From positions 1-34,495 of the forward strand of contig JAJPJE010000102.1 of assembly GCA_021324365.1 (NCBI GenBank): a DNA stretch of 34,495 bases, written 5' to 3'. The notes beneath the pieces are model-generated. The model did not search any database, had not been told where the DNA came from, and saw only the letters and a list, made by a program, of their open reading frames with translations. This DNA comes from Terriglobia bacterium (lineage in GTDB: Bacteria > Acidobacteriota > Terriglobia > Terriglobales > Acidobacteriaceae). Positions 24,935-33,719 of this stretch are shown here, piece by piece; positions within the stretch are counted from its first letter, which is position 1; the number at the start of each line of letters is the position of its first letter. A program made the translations under genes and the position numbers.

Positions 24935-27466
24935 TCAGCGGGATGTTCCGCGGAGGCTGGCCTGCTTGGATTCATTCTCAACCGGGGCAACGCGGGGCCG
25001 AGCCAGTGTTCCGCCGATGCTATAAATGCTGGAATCGCCGGTGAGGGTGATGTTCAAGTCTCGTCCAAGGGAGGCATTTCCGCTTACGCGGTAGATGCCG
25101 CTGTGGTTCTGTAATTTGCCTTCCGAGATATTCAGGGATCCTTTCTGGAAAGCAACTTTGCCTGCGAAATGTTGAATGGTAAGTGGTTGACCATCGTTGG
25201 CGAGGATGAGGTGCGGCAACGTTCCGGTGCGCCAATCGAAGTCACCGCTTACGGAAGCGGAACTGAGCAGATCACCAGCCTGCCAGCCAGTTGCCGTTCC
25301 ATCGTAAGAAAGAGAAAGCGTTCCCGTAGCCCAACCATCTTTCATCAGTGCGGCCAGTTCGCTCATGGAAATATGATCGAATTGGCCTTTCGATTCGTAG
25401 AGAGGCTGATCCTTTCCGACTGCGAGCATCAGTTGGCCTTGGTATGTCCCGCCGAGTAGAGTGGCGCGAACATTAAGGATGCCGACAGAATCGGGGCGCA
25501 TCTCGATATCGGCGCTCGCCTTTGTGGCTGGAACGGCCTTGAGGGTCAACCTCTGTGCGGCGATATGGCCGCGCGCGAAGATCCAGTGCCAGGGCGCTCC
25601 GGAATCGCTGTTCCCGCCAACCAGTCGCTCATACCAGGGGCGATCCCAAGCTTTAGGATTCACGATACGATTCAGGTCGTCGACAGAAAGCGAATCAGAC
25701 TTGAAATAGAAGGTGAGTTCGCAATCTGGCGAGGGCTGGCAGTGCCGAGGCAATTCCAGCGATCCGGTGGCCGCCACACGCGGCTTCGCGAAAGCAAGAG
25801 TAAGATTCTGCAGCGCGACGTGATCCGAATCGGCGGTCACATCTGCCGTGGCGATGTGGAGCGGCGCTCCGAAGCCCTTGAGCGTAGCCGTTGCGTTGCG
25901 AAGCTCCGCATGCCCGGTGAGGAGAGGTTGTTCGAAGTGGGCCCATTCGCCGTCGAGTTGGCCATTCAGATGGACATTGCCATCCATCGCTGCGGCCGGA
26001 GAATACAGTCCAAACACCCCGGAGACCTGCAGCGCACGCCTGAGGTCTGCGTCACCCTGGAGCACGAAGTGATAGGAGCTTGCGTTTATCCACCCGCTAA
26101 CGCTGGTGGGAGTGGCCGCGCCAAGGTTCAGCACGAAGGGACGGATGCCCAAGCGGTTTGCGCCTGCAACGGTCGTCTTTGGGGTATTTCGAAGAGAAGC
26201 GTTCTTCAATGAATCGGGAACGCTGAGCTGCATGGCACTAACGACCAACTGTCGGTTCCCAAGTTGCGACGAGCGTATTTCCCATTCAGAGGTGGTGCCG
26301 TTTCCCGCCCAGAGGCGCTGCCCATCTTTGGTCTTCAGAGTGAATTCGCCGTCGAGGGTGCCAACCGCCGTGAGATCGCTTGCCATACCGAGTTTTGAGT
26401 GGCGCGCGAGATTGACGGCAAACTGCGCAGGGATCTTGGTTAGAGAAAAGGAGAGGCCGTAACTTCGAGGAGTGCTCAGATCCGCGGTTCCCTGGACCTG
26501 AATTTGGCCACTTCCGGCGGGGCTTACGCATGAAATATCGCTGAACGAACGAGAGAGGTTGTTGTATTGCGCGGTGCATTTTGCATAAAGGACAAGCGAA
26601 TCGCCGGAAAAGATGTCGTAGCGGCGGAAGTCCTGGATGGTCGATTCGGTTGCAATGTGCAGATTGTGAGGAGTACCCGTCAAGTTCGCGTTGAGCTGAA
26701 CCGTTCCACGCCAGCCGGCATCACTACCGCGGAGCAGCGTCGTGATTTGGCCCAGCTGTCCGCGCTCCCACGTCGCGCGGAGTACGAGTGGCGTTTCGCC
26801 CAATGAAGCAGCGCGGCGGGCGCTGCCTTCAATGCGGATCGTGCCAGTATCGCTCAGATTGGAATCGGTACGCATGGGACGTGCTTCCAGTCGCATGCGC
26901 CATTCGTCTTCTGAGGCAAGCCACAAGGCGAAGTCGGCATCATTCAGCGCGTAAACCGTTTTCTCCAGTCCCAATTTCAGATTGATCCGTCCGCCGGTCG
27001 ATTCAATATAGGGAAAGCGCGAACGCACCTCGGGGCGTGTCTTTGACGTCGGTGCCACCGGAGTTTCCCGTACGCGCTCGAAAAGGCTTTCCACATTCCA
27101 CTGGCCACTAGGGAGGCGCACCAGGTTAAGGCTGGGGTCGCTGAGGCTGAGTTGTGAGATTTCGAGACGTCCTCGCCAGAGGGACGTCAAGCGCAAGGTT
27201 GCGGTCACCTCGTCCGCGCGCAGTATTGGTTCTGCACTGAAACGCGGATCGTCGCCAACGACGAGCCCACTGAGCGTCAACCCTGGCATGGGCAACAGGT
27301 GCATGCTGACCTGGCGTACGGTGACTTCACGTCCCAGAGCGGCGCTCAGGGAACGGGAAACGACCACACGATAGCGGCCGACGTTGATGGCGGGCACGAC
27401 AAAGGCCGCAAGCAGGAAGATAGCGATTGCGGCGAGCAGAAAACGCCTTTGAGATCGGAAAATCAT
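24935..27466 (-). CDS. AsmA-family/DUF748-type large envelope protein
   Basis: 843 residues. One membrane helix near 7-27 (RRFLLAAIAIFLLAAFVVPA), then a long beta-rich periplasmic domain. The AsmA start motif is V-x-x-x-LSAALGREVTVRQVSMHLLPMPGLTLSGLVVGDDPRF. The C-terminal third has the AsmA-like repeat of short strands (GTYQGQLMLAVGK, GTLSLSYDGTATGW, FAGKVAFQKGSLNISEGKLQN, YRVSGNASLGRDLNITL). Proteins of this family are thought to form lipid-transport channels between the membranes or to affect outer-membrane assembly. The gene starts at 27466, immediately beside the lepB1 stop. The exact cargo is unknown. Confidence 0.85.
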   Translation of the reverse strand: MIFRSQRRFLLAAIAIFLLAAFVVPAINVGRYRVVVSRSLSAALGREVTVRQVSMHLLPMPGLTLSGLVVGDDPRFSAEPILRADEVTATLRLTSLWRGRLEISQLSLSDPSLNLVRLPSGQWNVESLFERVRETPVAPTSKTRPEVRSRFPYIESTGGRINLKLGLEKTVYALNDADFALWLASEDEWRMRLEARPMRTDSNLSDTGTIRIEGSARRAASLGETPLVLRATWERGQLGQITTLLRGSDAGWRGTVQLNANLTGTPHNLHIATESTIQDFRRYDIFSGDSLVLYAKCTAQYNNLSRSFSDISCVSPAGSGQIQVQGTADLSTPRSYGLSFSLTKIPAQFAVNLARHSKLGMASDLTAVGTLDGEFTLKTKDGQRLWAGNGTTSEWEIRSSQLGNRQLVVSAMQLSVPDSLKNASLRNTPKTTVAGANRLGIRPFVLNLGAATPTSVSGWINASSYHFVLQGDADLRRALQVSGVFGLYSPAAAMDGNVHLNGQLDGEWAHFEQPLLTGHAELRNATATLKGFGAPLHIATADVTADSDHVALQNLTLAFAKPRVAATGSLELPRHCQPSPDCELTFYFKSDSLSVDDLNRIVNPKAWDRPWYERLVGGNSDSGAPWHWIFARGHIAAQRLTLKAVPATKASADIEMRPDSVGILNVRATLLGGTYQGQLMLAVGKDQPLYESKGQFDHISMSELAALMKDGWATGTLSLSYDGTATGWQAGDLLSSASVSGDFDWRTGTLPHLILANDGQPLTIQHFAGKVAFQKGSLNISEGKLQNHSGIYRVSGNASLGRDLNITLTGDSSIYSIGGTLARPRVAPVENESKQASLRGTSR

Positions 27467-28249
27467 TTAGCGCACGACATGAAACATGCGCCGCCAACGA
27501 GTCTGATCGAAGAAGTGGATGATGACTTTACCGGCGAAGGCAATGCGATCGCCGATGCTGGTCTTCAGATATTGCCCGGGCGGTTCTTCGAACGACCAGT
27601 AGATAAACATCGGGCGTCCGATGATATTTTCCTGCGGAATAAAGCCGAAGTAGCGGCTGTCGTAGCTTACATCGCGGTTGTCACCCATTCCGAAATAGCG
27701 CCCGGGCGGGACCACGAGTTCGCCATTCTGAATGTAAGAACTCATCTCCAGATGCCACTCAGGAGTGATCATTCCCTCGGGAGGTGCAACGTCGGGGAAA
27801 TTGTCGCGATACGGGTTATAGCTGCCGGTGGTGTGAATCACATAAGGTTCCGTTAATGCCTGCCCATTGCGATAAACCACGCCGTCCTTCAACTGAATGT
27901 GATCACCCGGAATACCAATGACGCGCTTGACGACGTAGAGCCCCGGCTCAGCAGGCGAGAGAAAAACGATGATGTCGCCATGCTTCGGAGTGCGATATGG
28001 AGTGATCGGCATCCAGTTGGTTTTAGGCGCCAGCGTGACGCGATCCACGAAGACGTGATCGCCGATCAATAGCGTGTTTTCCATCGAGGAAGACGGAATT
28101 TCGAATGCCTGCAGGTTGAACGTAATAATGAACAATCCCACGACCAGCACAACCGCCATGGAGGCGATGAACTCCATGGTCGTTTCATGTTTCTTTTCGG
28201 GCTTAGGGGAGGGTGCGGTCGCAGCTTTCTTGTTATTTTCCTTTGCCAA
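27467..28249 (-). CDS. lepB: Signal peptidase I (second copy)
   Basis: 260 residues, starting with TTG at 28249 (AGGA ten bases upstream; weak). One transmembrane helix at ~27-47. The catalytic Ser55 is in FEIPSSSMENTLLIGDHV and Lys108 in LYVVKRVIGIPGDHI. The later motif GDNRDVSYDSRYFGFIP completes boxes C-E. It removes signal peptides from exported proteins at the outer face of the inner membrane. Compared with the first copy it is a paralog sharing most motifs. The N-terminal ~20 residues are Lys/Pro-rich and poorly conserved, so a later start is possible. Confidence 0.92.
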   Translation of the reverse strand: MAKENNKKAATAPSPKPEKKHETTMEFIASMAVVLVVGLFIITFNLQAFEIPSSSMENTLLIGDHVFVDRVTLAPKTNWMPITPYRTPKHGDIIVFLSPAEPGLYVVKRVIGIPGDHIQLKDGVVYRNGQALTEPYVIHTTGSYNPYRDNFPDVAPPEGMITPEWHLEMSSYIQNGELVVPPGRYFGMGDNRDVSYDSRYFGFIPQENIIGRPMFIYWSFEEPPGQYLKTSIGDRIAFAGKVIIHFFDQTRWRRMFHVVR

Positions 28250-28278
28250 GCGGTTCGAGTCCTGCCTTCAGGAGAGGG

Positions 28279-29052
28279 CTACTTCACGAGCACGAGCATG
28301 CGATGCCAGCGGAGTTTGCCCCAATGTCTCCGGATGAAGCCTGCTAAACCGTCAAGTTTAGCATCTTGGAGAACATTGGCGGAGTCGCTGCGATTTATCG
28401 ACCAGTAGATGAGCAATGGGCGTCCGACAATATTCTCTTCGGGGACAAAGCCCCAATAACGGCTGTCCAGGCTTTCGTCGCGATTGTCGCCGAGAACGAA
28501 GTAATTTCCTGGAGGGACGACGATCTCGCCATTGTGGATCGCGCTCCTCATCTGGATCCACCAATGCGGGTCTATGTTCTCGGAGAAGTAATCCGTATCC
28601 GGAAAGTCATCGCGATACGGATCCAGGCCATTGGACTTGTAGTACGTGTATTTTTCCTTCAGCAACTGCCCATTTACAAACACGCGTTTGTCGACCAGGT
28701 GGATGTGATCCCCGGGCAAGCCGATCACGCGCTTGACGAAGTGCTGCGAAGGTTGCACAGGATAGCGGAAAACGATGATGTCGCCGCACTGCAGAGGTCT
28801 GTACGGAAGCAGGGCAGTCCAGTGGCCGCCATGCGCGAAGCTGCTCTTGTTCACCAGGAGATAGTCGCCGATCAGCAGCGTGCGTTCCATTGACTCTGAT
28901 GGGATTTCGAAGGCCTGGACGACGAAGGTCATTACAAAGATCGCGATCACGATGACGCCCGCGAGCCATTGCACGAAGCGAAAGCTTCGGGCACGCTTGA
29001 CCGTTGTTTTTGTTGCGATCGTGAGCTCCGGTGCTATGGCTGTTTCGGTCAT
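28279..29052 (-). CDS. lepB: Signal peptidase I (first copy)
   Basis: 257 residues. A transmembrane helix at ~25-47, then FEIPSESMERTLLIGDYL with the catalytic Ser54, HFVKRVIGLPGDHI with Lys107, and GDNRDESLDSRYWGFVP. It sits 29 bp upstream of the second copy. The two copies are closely similar in every box but differ in their N-terminal and substrate-loop segments. It probably cuts a partly different substrate set. The gene lies 134 bp after rnc and is likely in one transcript with it, though a hairpin sits between. Confidence 0.94.
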   Translation of the reverse strand: MTETAIAPELTIATKTTVKRARSFRFVQWLAGVIVIAIFVMTFVVQAFEIPSESMERTLLIGDYLLVNKSSFAHGGHWTALLPYRPLQCGDIIVFRYPVQPSQHFVKRVIGLPGDHIHLVDKRVFVNGQLLKEKYTYYKSNGLDPYRDDFPDTDYFSENIDPHWWIQMRSAIHNGEIVVPPGNYFVLGDNRDESLDSRYWGFVPEENIVGRPLLIYWSINRSDSANVLQDAKLDGLAGFIRRHWGKLRWHRMLVLVK

Positions 29053-29088
29053 CTAGGTGCTACGAAGAAGGCTGACTACAGAAATTGT

Positions 29089-29107
29089 GTCCCCTCCGAA
29101 TGGGGAC
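29089..29107 (-). other. Hairpin in the lepB leader
   Basis: GTCCCC and GGGGAC pair around seven bases in the 134-bp spacer between rnc and lepB, 37 bp before the ATG. No T-run follows on the minus strand, so it is more likely an mRNA structure than a terminator. Confidence 0.3.
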
Positions 29108-29186
29108 CCGGATTTACTCGATACATCGTTCCCGGCACTTACCAGCCAGGCCAGGCTGTGCCAGTGCTGCGCGGCATTCAACAAAT

Positions 29187-29960
29187 TCAAAACAGACTTC
29201 GTGTTCCTGACTTCCAGTGCTCCTTCAGATATTCCAGCGCAAGCTTGGCTGCAGCCTGCTCGCCCTGCTTCTTCGTTGTTCCCTCGGCCTGGCTGGTGAA
29301 GTCCGCCCGACCGTTACCGGAGTGAGGAATGCGAACCTCAATGGTGAACGTCTTATTGTGCTGAGGACCATGCTCGTGAACGACGTTGTAGCGCGGATGC
29401 GGGAGCCCCAGCTGGTGCGCCTTCTCCTGCAATGCTGATTTGTAATCCGTGACCGGGAGCACGGCGTTCTTCTTGCGGGTAAGCTTTCGAATCTCCGGGC
29501 CCAGCACCTTCGCAAAGATGAAGGTGCGCGTCTTCTCCATGCCGCAGTCGAGGTACATAGCCGCCAGCAAGGCTTCCAACGCGTCGACTTGCAGAGTGAC
29601 TTTCTCCCGGCCACCACTCTTCTCTTCACCACGTCCAAGGCGCAGATACTTTCCAATACGAAGCTTTTTTGCCGCTTGAATCAGGTGCTGTTCGCTGACC
29701 AGGTAAGCGCGAAATTTCGACAACTCTCCTTCACGAAACTGAGGGAAGGTTTGAAATAGCTTTTCGCTGGTAACAAGTTCGAGCACGGCGTCGCCGAGGA
29801 ATTCCAATTGCTCGTTGTCGGAAACAATAGTGCCCTCTTCTGATGACTGTTCCATTTCACGCGCATAAGAAGTGTGGGTCAGGGCCTGTTCCAGTAGGTT
29901 CTTGTGCCGGAAGCGATGACCGAGCGCTTGTTCGAGCTTTGCGAATTCTCGGGCTTTCAT
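29187..29960 (-). CDS. rnc: Ribonuclease III
   Basis: 257 residues. The catalytic domain carries QALTHTSYA and the signature NEQLEFLGDAVLELV (Glu53, Asp57), with the later ALLAAMYLDCGMEKT. The double-stranded RNA binding domain runs from about 170 (DYKSALQEKAHQLGL, YNVVHEHGPQHNKTFTIEV, GEGTTKKQGEQAAAKLALE-like end). It cuts double-stranded RNA, processing rRNA and mRNA. It starts 26 bp after the next upstream stop and is divergent from nothing; all neighbours are on the same strand. Length is normal, with a slightly long N-terminal arm. Confidence 0.96.
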   Translation of the reverse strand: MKAREFAKLEQALGHRFRHKNLLEQALTHTSYAREMEQSSEEGTIVSDNEQLEFLGDAVLELVTSEKLFQTFPQFREGELSKFRAYLVSEQHLIQAAKKLRIGKYLRLGRGEEKSGGREKVTLQVDALEALLAAMYLDCGMEKTRTFIFAKVLGPEIRKLTRKKNAVLPVTDYKSALQEKAHQLGLPHPRYNVVHEHGPQHNKTFTIEVRIPHSGNGRADFTSQAEGTTKKQGEQAAAKLALEYLKEHWKSGTRSLF

Positions 29961-29986
29961 GCGAAGGCCTATGGCATGCGGAAAAG

Positions 29987-30931
29987 CTACGGTTTCGGCG
30001 TATCACTAGCAGGCTTTTGCGCGGCTGCTGGGCCGACCAGTTTGACTAGGCGGTCGCGCTCATCGACGCAATAGGTCCCTGCCGGATGATTCTGTGCGAT
30101 CTCGATACATTTATTGGCCGCTTGCAGGGCGTCCCCGTACTTGTTTTCACGGTCCAATGCGAGAGAGAGTTGCAGCCAGGTCACAGGGTCAGGCTGCATG
30201 GCGGCGCTTTCCACCGACTTGCGAAGATAGGTCTCCGCCTGAGGATAATTTTTCTTGTTGAATTCCACTGTGCCCAGGGAAGAGTAGGCCATGGAGCGGA
30301 CCAGTTCTTTGAATAGAGGAATTTTATCTTGCGCCGTTCCGGCCGGAACCCCGGTGCCGTTGTCTATGGTTTCAAGAGCATGATTCGCGTATTTGGTGGC
30401 TTCAGCCATGCGCTCATCATGGTCGAGATCGTTGTCACGCGTTTTATTGGCCATGACAGATGACACGGTCACCAGGGCTGCTGCATTATCGGGATCGATA
30501 GAGATGACTTTCTTCCCCGCCTCAATGGTTTTCTCAGCGTTGTTGGACGCCTGATACATGCTCATCTCGCGTTGGAACAACACCGACCGCAGTTCGCTGG
30601 TCGGATACTTGGCAGCGAAATCGTTGGCCGCCTGTTCGAGAGAAGCAGGATCTGGCTTGGCAGCAGCGTCGAGATATGCCTTGTATTCGTCCTGCGTCTT
30701 CGCCTGAGGCTGTCGCTTGATTACAGGCGCGGGAGTCTGCGCGGGTTCCGTGGATGAGGTGGTTTGGCCTGTGGCGGGCGTTGCTGGTGTGGCGGGAGAC
30801 GGTTGCGGCTCGGTCTGCTTCTGCGGCTCTGCCTGCGGAGTGCTGTTTCCGCTGCTCCCAGTGCCAGTTTGGGCCACGGCCATAACGGCCAGTGCTCCAG
30901 AAAGGAGCGCGGCCTTCAATACGTTGATCAT
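29987..30931 (-). CDS. Secreted TPR-type protein
   Basis: 314 residues from ATG at 30931, fixed by AAGGAG six bases upstream. The frame is open further, to 30994. A signal peptide covers 1-20 (ALAVMAVAQ). Then comes a Thr/Pro/Gln-rich linker to ~60, and after it helical pairs of the TPR type: EAGKKVISIDPDNAAALVTV, MAYSSLGTVEFNKKNYPQAE, LQLSLALDRENKYGDALQAA. It is probably a periplasmic scaffold. The nearest gene (538 residues) upstream is also secreted with TPRs and may act with it. The function is unknown. Confidence 0.82.
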   Translation of the reverse strand: MINVLKAALLSGALAVMAVAQTGTGSSGNSTPQAEPQKQTEPQPSPATPATPATGQTTSSTEPAQTPAPVIKRQPQAKTQDEYKAYLDAAAKPDPASLEQAANDFAAKYPTSELRSVLFQREMSMYQASNNAEKTIEAGKKVISIDPDNAAALVTVSSVMANKTRDNDLDHDERMAEATKYANHALETIDNGTGVPAGTAQDKIPLFKELVRSMAYSSLGTVEFNKKNYPQAETYLRKSVESAAMQPDPVTWLQLSLALDRENKYGDALQAANKCIEIAQNHPAGTYCVDERDRLVKLVGPAAAQKPASDTPKP

Positions 30932-30959
30932 TGCTTCTCCTTGTCGCCCGTACGCATGA

Positions 30960-32576
30960 TTACTGCTCCTGCTTGTTGCCCTGCTGCGGCGCATGGAAGG
31001 GCTGCTTTAATCCGCGCTCTGCAGCAGCTTTCGTCATTGCCCCCTCATCGCCGGCCAGCAAGGCTGCCTTGTACTGCTGGACAGCGGCATCGCGATCGTC
31101 CTGCATGTCATAAATGCGGCCAAGATAAATATGGGACCAGGCAGTGAGGCGCGGCTCTTTTGAAGCTTGTATAGTCTGCTCGAAATAATTCACGGCGCCG
31201 TCCACGTCGCGATTCATCGTTGCTACCTGTCCGAGAATAAAGAAAGCCCTAGCCGGATCGGAAGGTTTCTGATCGAGCACTTCCTGAGCCAACTTTTGAG
31301 CGCCGGGAACATCTCCTTCCCCCAGTTTCTGCTCGGCCTGATCGAGAGGATCTTTTCTCTGCTCGGCGACGGTACTCAATACCTCAGGCGCCGGCCTGGA
31401 GGAGAACGTAATTTGCGAAGCCCGTTTGTGTTCCTTGGAGACGTCGAGACTGTAGAGCCAGTCCGGATAAACGGAGTTGATGCCCGCAGGATCGTTGGCG
31501 AAAGACGAGAGCTGATCGTAGAAATATCGTGTCAGTATGTAACCGGAAGTCATGGAATCGGTTACCAGTTGCTGACGTTGAGGTTCGGCGGCTTTGCCTG
31601 TCACGAGGTGCGCCTCGATGGCTCGAATCAAAGATTCCGTCACCAGGAGACTGATATCGCGTTTGAAGCTGTCGTCCAAAGGCGCGGTTTGCACATCTTT
31701 CAAAAGCGGCGATAAACGCTTCATCGCTTCGCCTCGTTTGAGAGCCAGAGGATCCAGAAGGAAGTGAAGGTAGGTGTGCCGGATTTGCGCGAGGTTGACG
31801 GTGCCGTGTTCCGGCGCCATCACGATGAAGTAGTCGGCGCCATAATTGCGAGCATTGACGTGCGCGGGCGCATCCATGGGTTCAACATAAATGAGGAATT
31901 GCCGGCCCTGGTATCCGCTGATGGGAATTTTGAGGTAGACCTCGGTGGCGAGAATGGTATTGGCGATCGGTTCCTGGAGACTCTCGATGATGCGCTCGTA
32001 CTCCCGCTGATGCTTCATCCAGATGCCGTGCAAACCTGCGTCCTCGTAAAAGTTCCTCAGCAGGGGGACGAAACCGAGGACGTAACTCGCATCCGGCGGC
32101 ATATCGGCTTCGCGCAACTTGGTGGCGAACTTAGGTGGTTCATCAAGATTGAGAGCTAGCGAGACGTATTGCGCAACGTTTTGCGCGGAATCGGGCTGCT
32201 GGTGATCGCGATAAAAGTCGCAAATTTCCTTGGTTGCGCTGGCGGCTTTGGCTGAAGTGTCGATTGCCTGGCGAACTTCGTTACGAATCTCCTGGCGAAC
32301 CGGGTCGGACTCGTTCAAATCGACGTTGTAGCCACAGGCGTTGAGCGCGGCGAAGACGGAAAAGAGGGTTTCCTTATAATCCAGCGTTACCTTAGAGGGC
32401 TGTGATTCGCCAGTTGCCTCTGGTGCAGGAGTCGAGCGGGGAATTGCCGGAGGCGTAGCTGGTTTCGATTTGCCGGATGCGGCATCGGCCGGAGCGCCGG
32501 TTTGAGCGAACGAGAACTGCGCGACGACAATTAAGAGGACAACGAAAAGTGTGTTTCGAATCAAGGAGCCCAGCAC
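30960..32576 (-). CDS. Secreted TPR protein with HxxxH region
   Basis: 538 residues with GTG at 32576 and AGGAGG three bases before it. A signal peptide ends near AQFSFAQ (~25). A Pro-rich linker follows to ~60. The middle (~60-350) is of an unrecognised family and contains IRHTYLHFLLDPLAL, where His267 and His271 have the spacing of a zinc-protease helix but without the Glu of HExxH. The C-terminal ~130 residues are TPR-like (LDQAEQKLGEGDVPGAQKLA, PARAFFILGQVATMNRDVDG, SHIYLGRIYDMQDDRDAAVQ). It is probably periplasmic. Metal or protease function is speculation. It sits 28 bp upstream of the smaller TPR gene, so the two are probably co-transcribed. Confidence 0.82.
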   Translation of the reverse strand: MLGSLIRNTLFVVLLIVVAQFSFAQTGAPADAASGKSKPATPPAIPRSTPAPEATGESQPSKVTLDYKETLFSVFAALNACGYNVDLNESDPVRQEIRNEVRQAIDTSAKAASATKEICDFYRDHQQPDSAQNVAQYVSLALNLDEPPKFATKLREADMPPDASYVLGFVPLLRNFYEDAGLHGIWMKHQREYERIIESLQEPIANTILATEVYLKIPISGYQGRQFLIYVEPMDAPAHVNARNYGADYFIVMAPEHGTVNLAQIRHTYLHFLLDPLALKRGEAMKRLSPLLKDVQTAPLDDSFKRDISLLVTESLIRAIEAHLVTGKAAEPQRQQLVTDSMTSGYILTRYFYDQLSSFANDPAGINSVYPDWLYSLDVSKEHKRASQITFSSRPAPEVLSTVAEQRKDPLDQAEQKLGEGDVPGAQKLAQEVLDQKPSDPARAFFILGQVATMNRDVDGAVNYFEQTIQASKEPRLTAWSHIYLGRIYDMQDDRDAAVQQYKAALLAGDEGAMTKAAAERGLKQPFHAPQQGNKQEQ

Positions 32577-32631
32577 AAACCTCCTGGAATTTGAGGCAGA
32601 AACTCAGAGAAAGTTTACGGGGTTGCAAGGA

Positions 32632-33042
32632 ATGCGGTCAAACGGAGGTGGAAACGGCCGGAGATGCTCGGATGACATTTTTTCTCGACATGTACGCTGG
32701 GGTAAGTTTGCAACGGGCACAATTCCGGTTCGCGGTGAAATCGTATCCGTGAGTTGTCCGAACGATCGCTTCGAGTCAGTAAACGTGACTTCCGGCGGCA
32801 ACCAATATGTGTTCCGCCTGAAGGAAGGTAACAGTTTCAACTTCTCCAGGACCATTGGCATAATCGGCGAGTTCTTCAATGTCTGCTTTCACGCCAACGG
32901 CTACACGATCGTCGTACGGTCGCGAGAAGTACCGGTTGCGGGACGCGTATCGGAAATGGGCGGTTTTGAAATCCGCAACTTCCTGCTCCCTGGCGAAATG
33001 ACGGTTGAAGAGAAAAAGCCGCCGGGGCATCCAGCGGCTTAG
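32632..33042 (+). CDS. Doubtful hypothetical ORF, antisense to the local trend
   Basis: Between the GTG of the secreted TPR gene (32576) and the anti-sigma stop (33063) lie 486 bp without a minus-strand gene. A plus-strand frame runs from 32551 to 33042; ATG at 32632 gives 136 residues. The later part (from GEIVSVSCPNDRFESVNV through YVFRLKEGNSFNFSR to GGFEIRNFLLPGEM) has natural-looking codons (many AAC, TTC, GGC, ATC) and a beta-rich pattern. No family was recognised. The start is weak, with AAGGA touching the ATG. It could equally be a leader region with promoter sequences for the TPR gene. Confidence 0.35.
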   Translation: MRSNGGGNGRRCSDDIFSRHVRWGKFATGTIPVRGEIVSVSCPNDRFESVNVTSGGNQYVFRLKEGNSFNFSRTIGIIGEFFNVCFHANGYTIVVRSREVPVAGRVSEMGGFEIRNFLLPGEMTVEEKKPPGHPAA

Positions 33043-33062
33043 ATTGCTGCTAACGCGCGAGT

Positions 33063-33719
33063 TTAACCGCGCACGTTCACGTTCGAGAAGGTCAGCACGG
33101 CCCGCCCCGTTGTGGGGCGTCCAAACGACGTGGCCGGCTTGAACACGGTGAAGATCAGGATGTTCTTCAGATCGGAATCTACTACGTTCGCGTCGTGCGG
33201 AGCGGAAAGAACGCGGTAGTCCTGTACGCGACCGTTCGCGTCAATGTAAGCCTCCACCACAATGGAACTCGCATTAATATCGTCGGTGAGCCCGAACGGG
33301 GCTACTGCCAGTTCCGGTGGGGTGTAAAGCATGGTCGGGACATCATTCGTCTGCGAAGGCATAACGAAGAAGCCGATCAGCAGGCCGAAGAACACAATTG
33401 CACTGAGGATACCGGCCGTGGCCGGCACCATGAAAGCGCGCATGGCCGTCTGCACACGAAAACACAGATTTTCCAGCGGGCTGGTGCGTACCCTTGCGGC
33501 TTCGCGAGAGATTGCCAGACGAATCTTCAGCGCGAGATCCGGGGGCGCCGGTTGGTGCCCGACGGAATGAACCAGCATCTTCAACTGCTTCAGTTCCAAC
33601 AACGCAGTGTGGCAATCTGTGCAAGACCCCAGATGTTCGGTCAACGCTCGCCGATCCTGAATCTCCAGGTTCCCATCCAGATGCCACGAAAGTAGCGACT
33701 TCACCTTCGTGCACTTCAT
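33063..33719 (-). CDS. Zinc-type membrane anti-sigma factor with TonB-C-like end
   Basis: 218 residues. The N-terminal zinc-finger anti-sigma domain (ZAS/zf-HC2) has Cys3 and the HLGSCTDC motif (His29-x3-Cys33-x2-Cys36), which would bind the sigma factor in the cytoplasm. One transmembrane helix lies near 97-119. The periplasmic part (~150-215) reads IVVEAYIDANGRVQDYRVLS … ILIFTVFKPATSFGRPTTG, like the C-terminal domain of TonB-type proteins. Its ATG overlaps the sigma gene by four bases (ATGA), as expected for a regulated pair. The signal sensed is unknown. Confidence 0.85.
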   Translation of the reverse strand: MKCTKVKSLLSWHLDGNLEIQDRRALTEHLGSCTDCHTALLELKQLKMLVHSVGHQPAPPDLALKIRLAISREAARVRTSPLENLCFRVQTAMRAFMVPATAGILSAIVFFGLLIGFFVMPSQTNDVPTMLYTPPELAVAPFGLTDDINASSIVVEAYIDANGRVQDYRVLSAPHDANVVDSDLKNILIFTVFKPATSFGRPTTGRAVLTFSNVNVRG

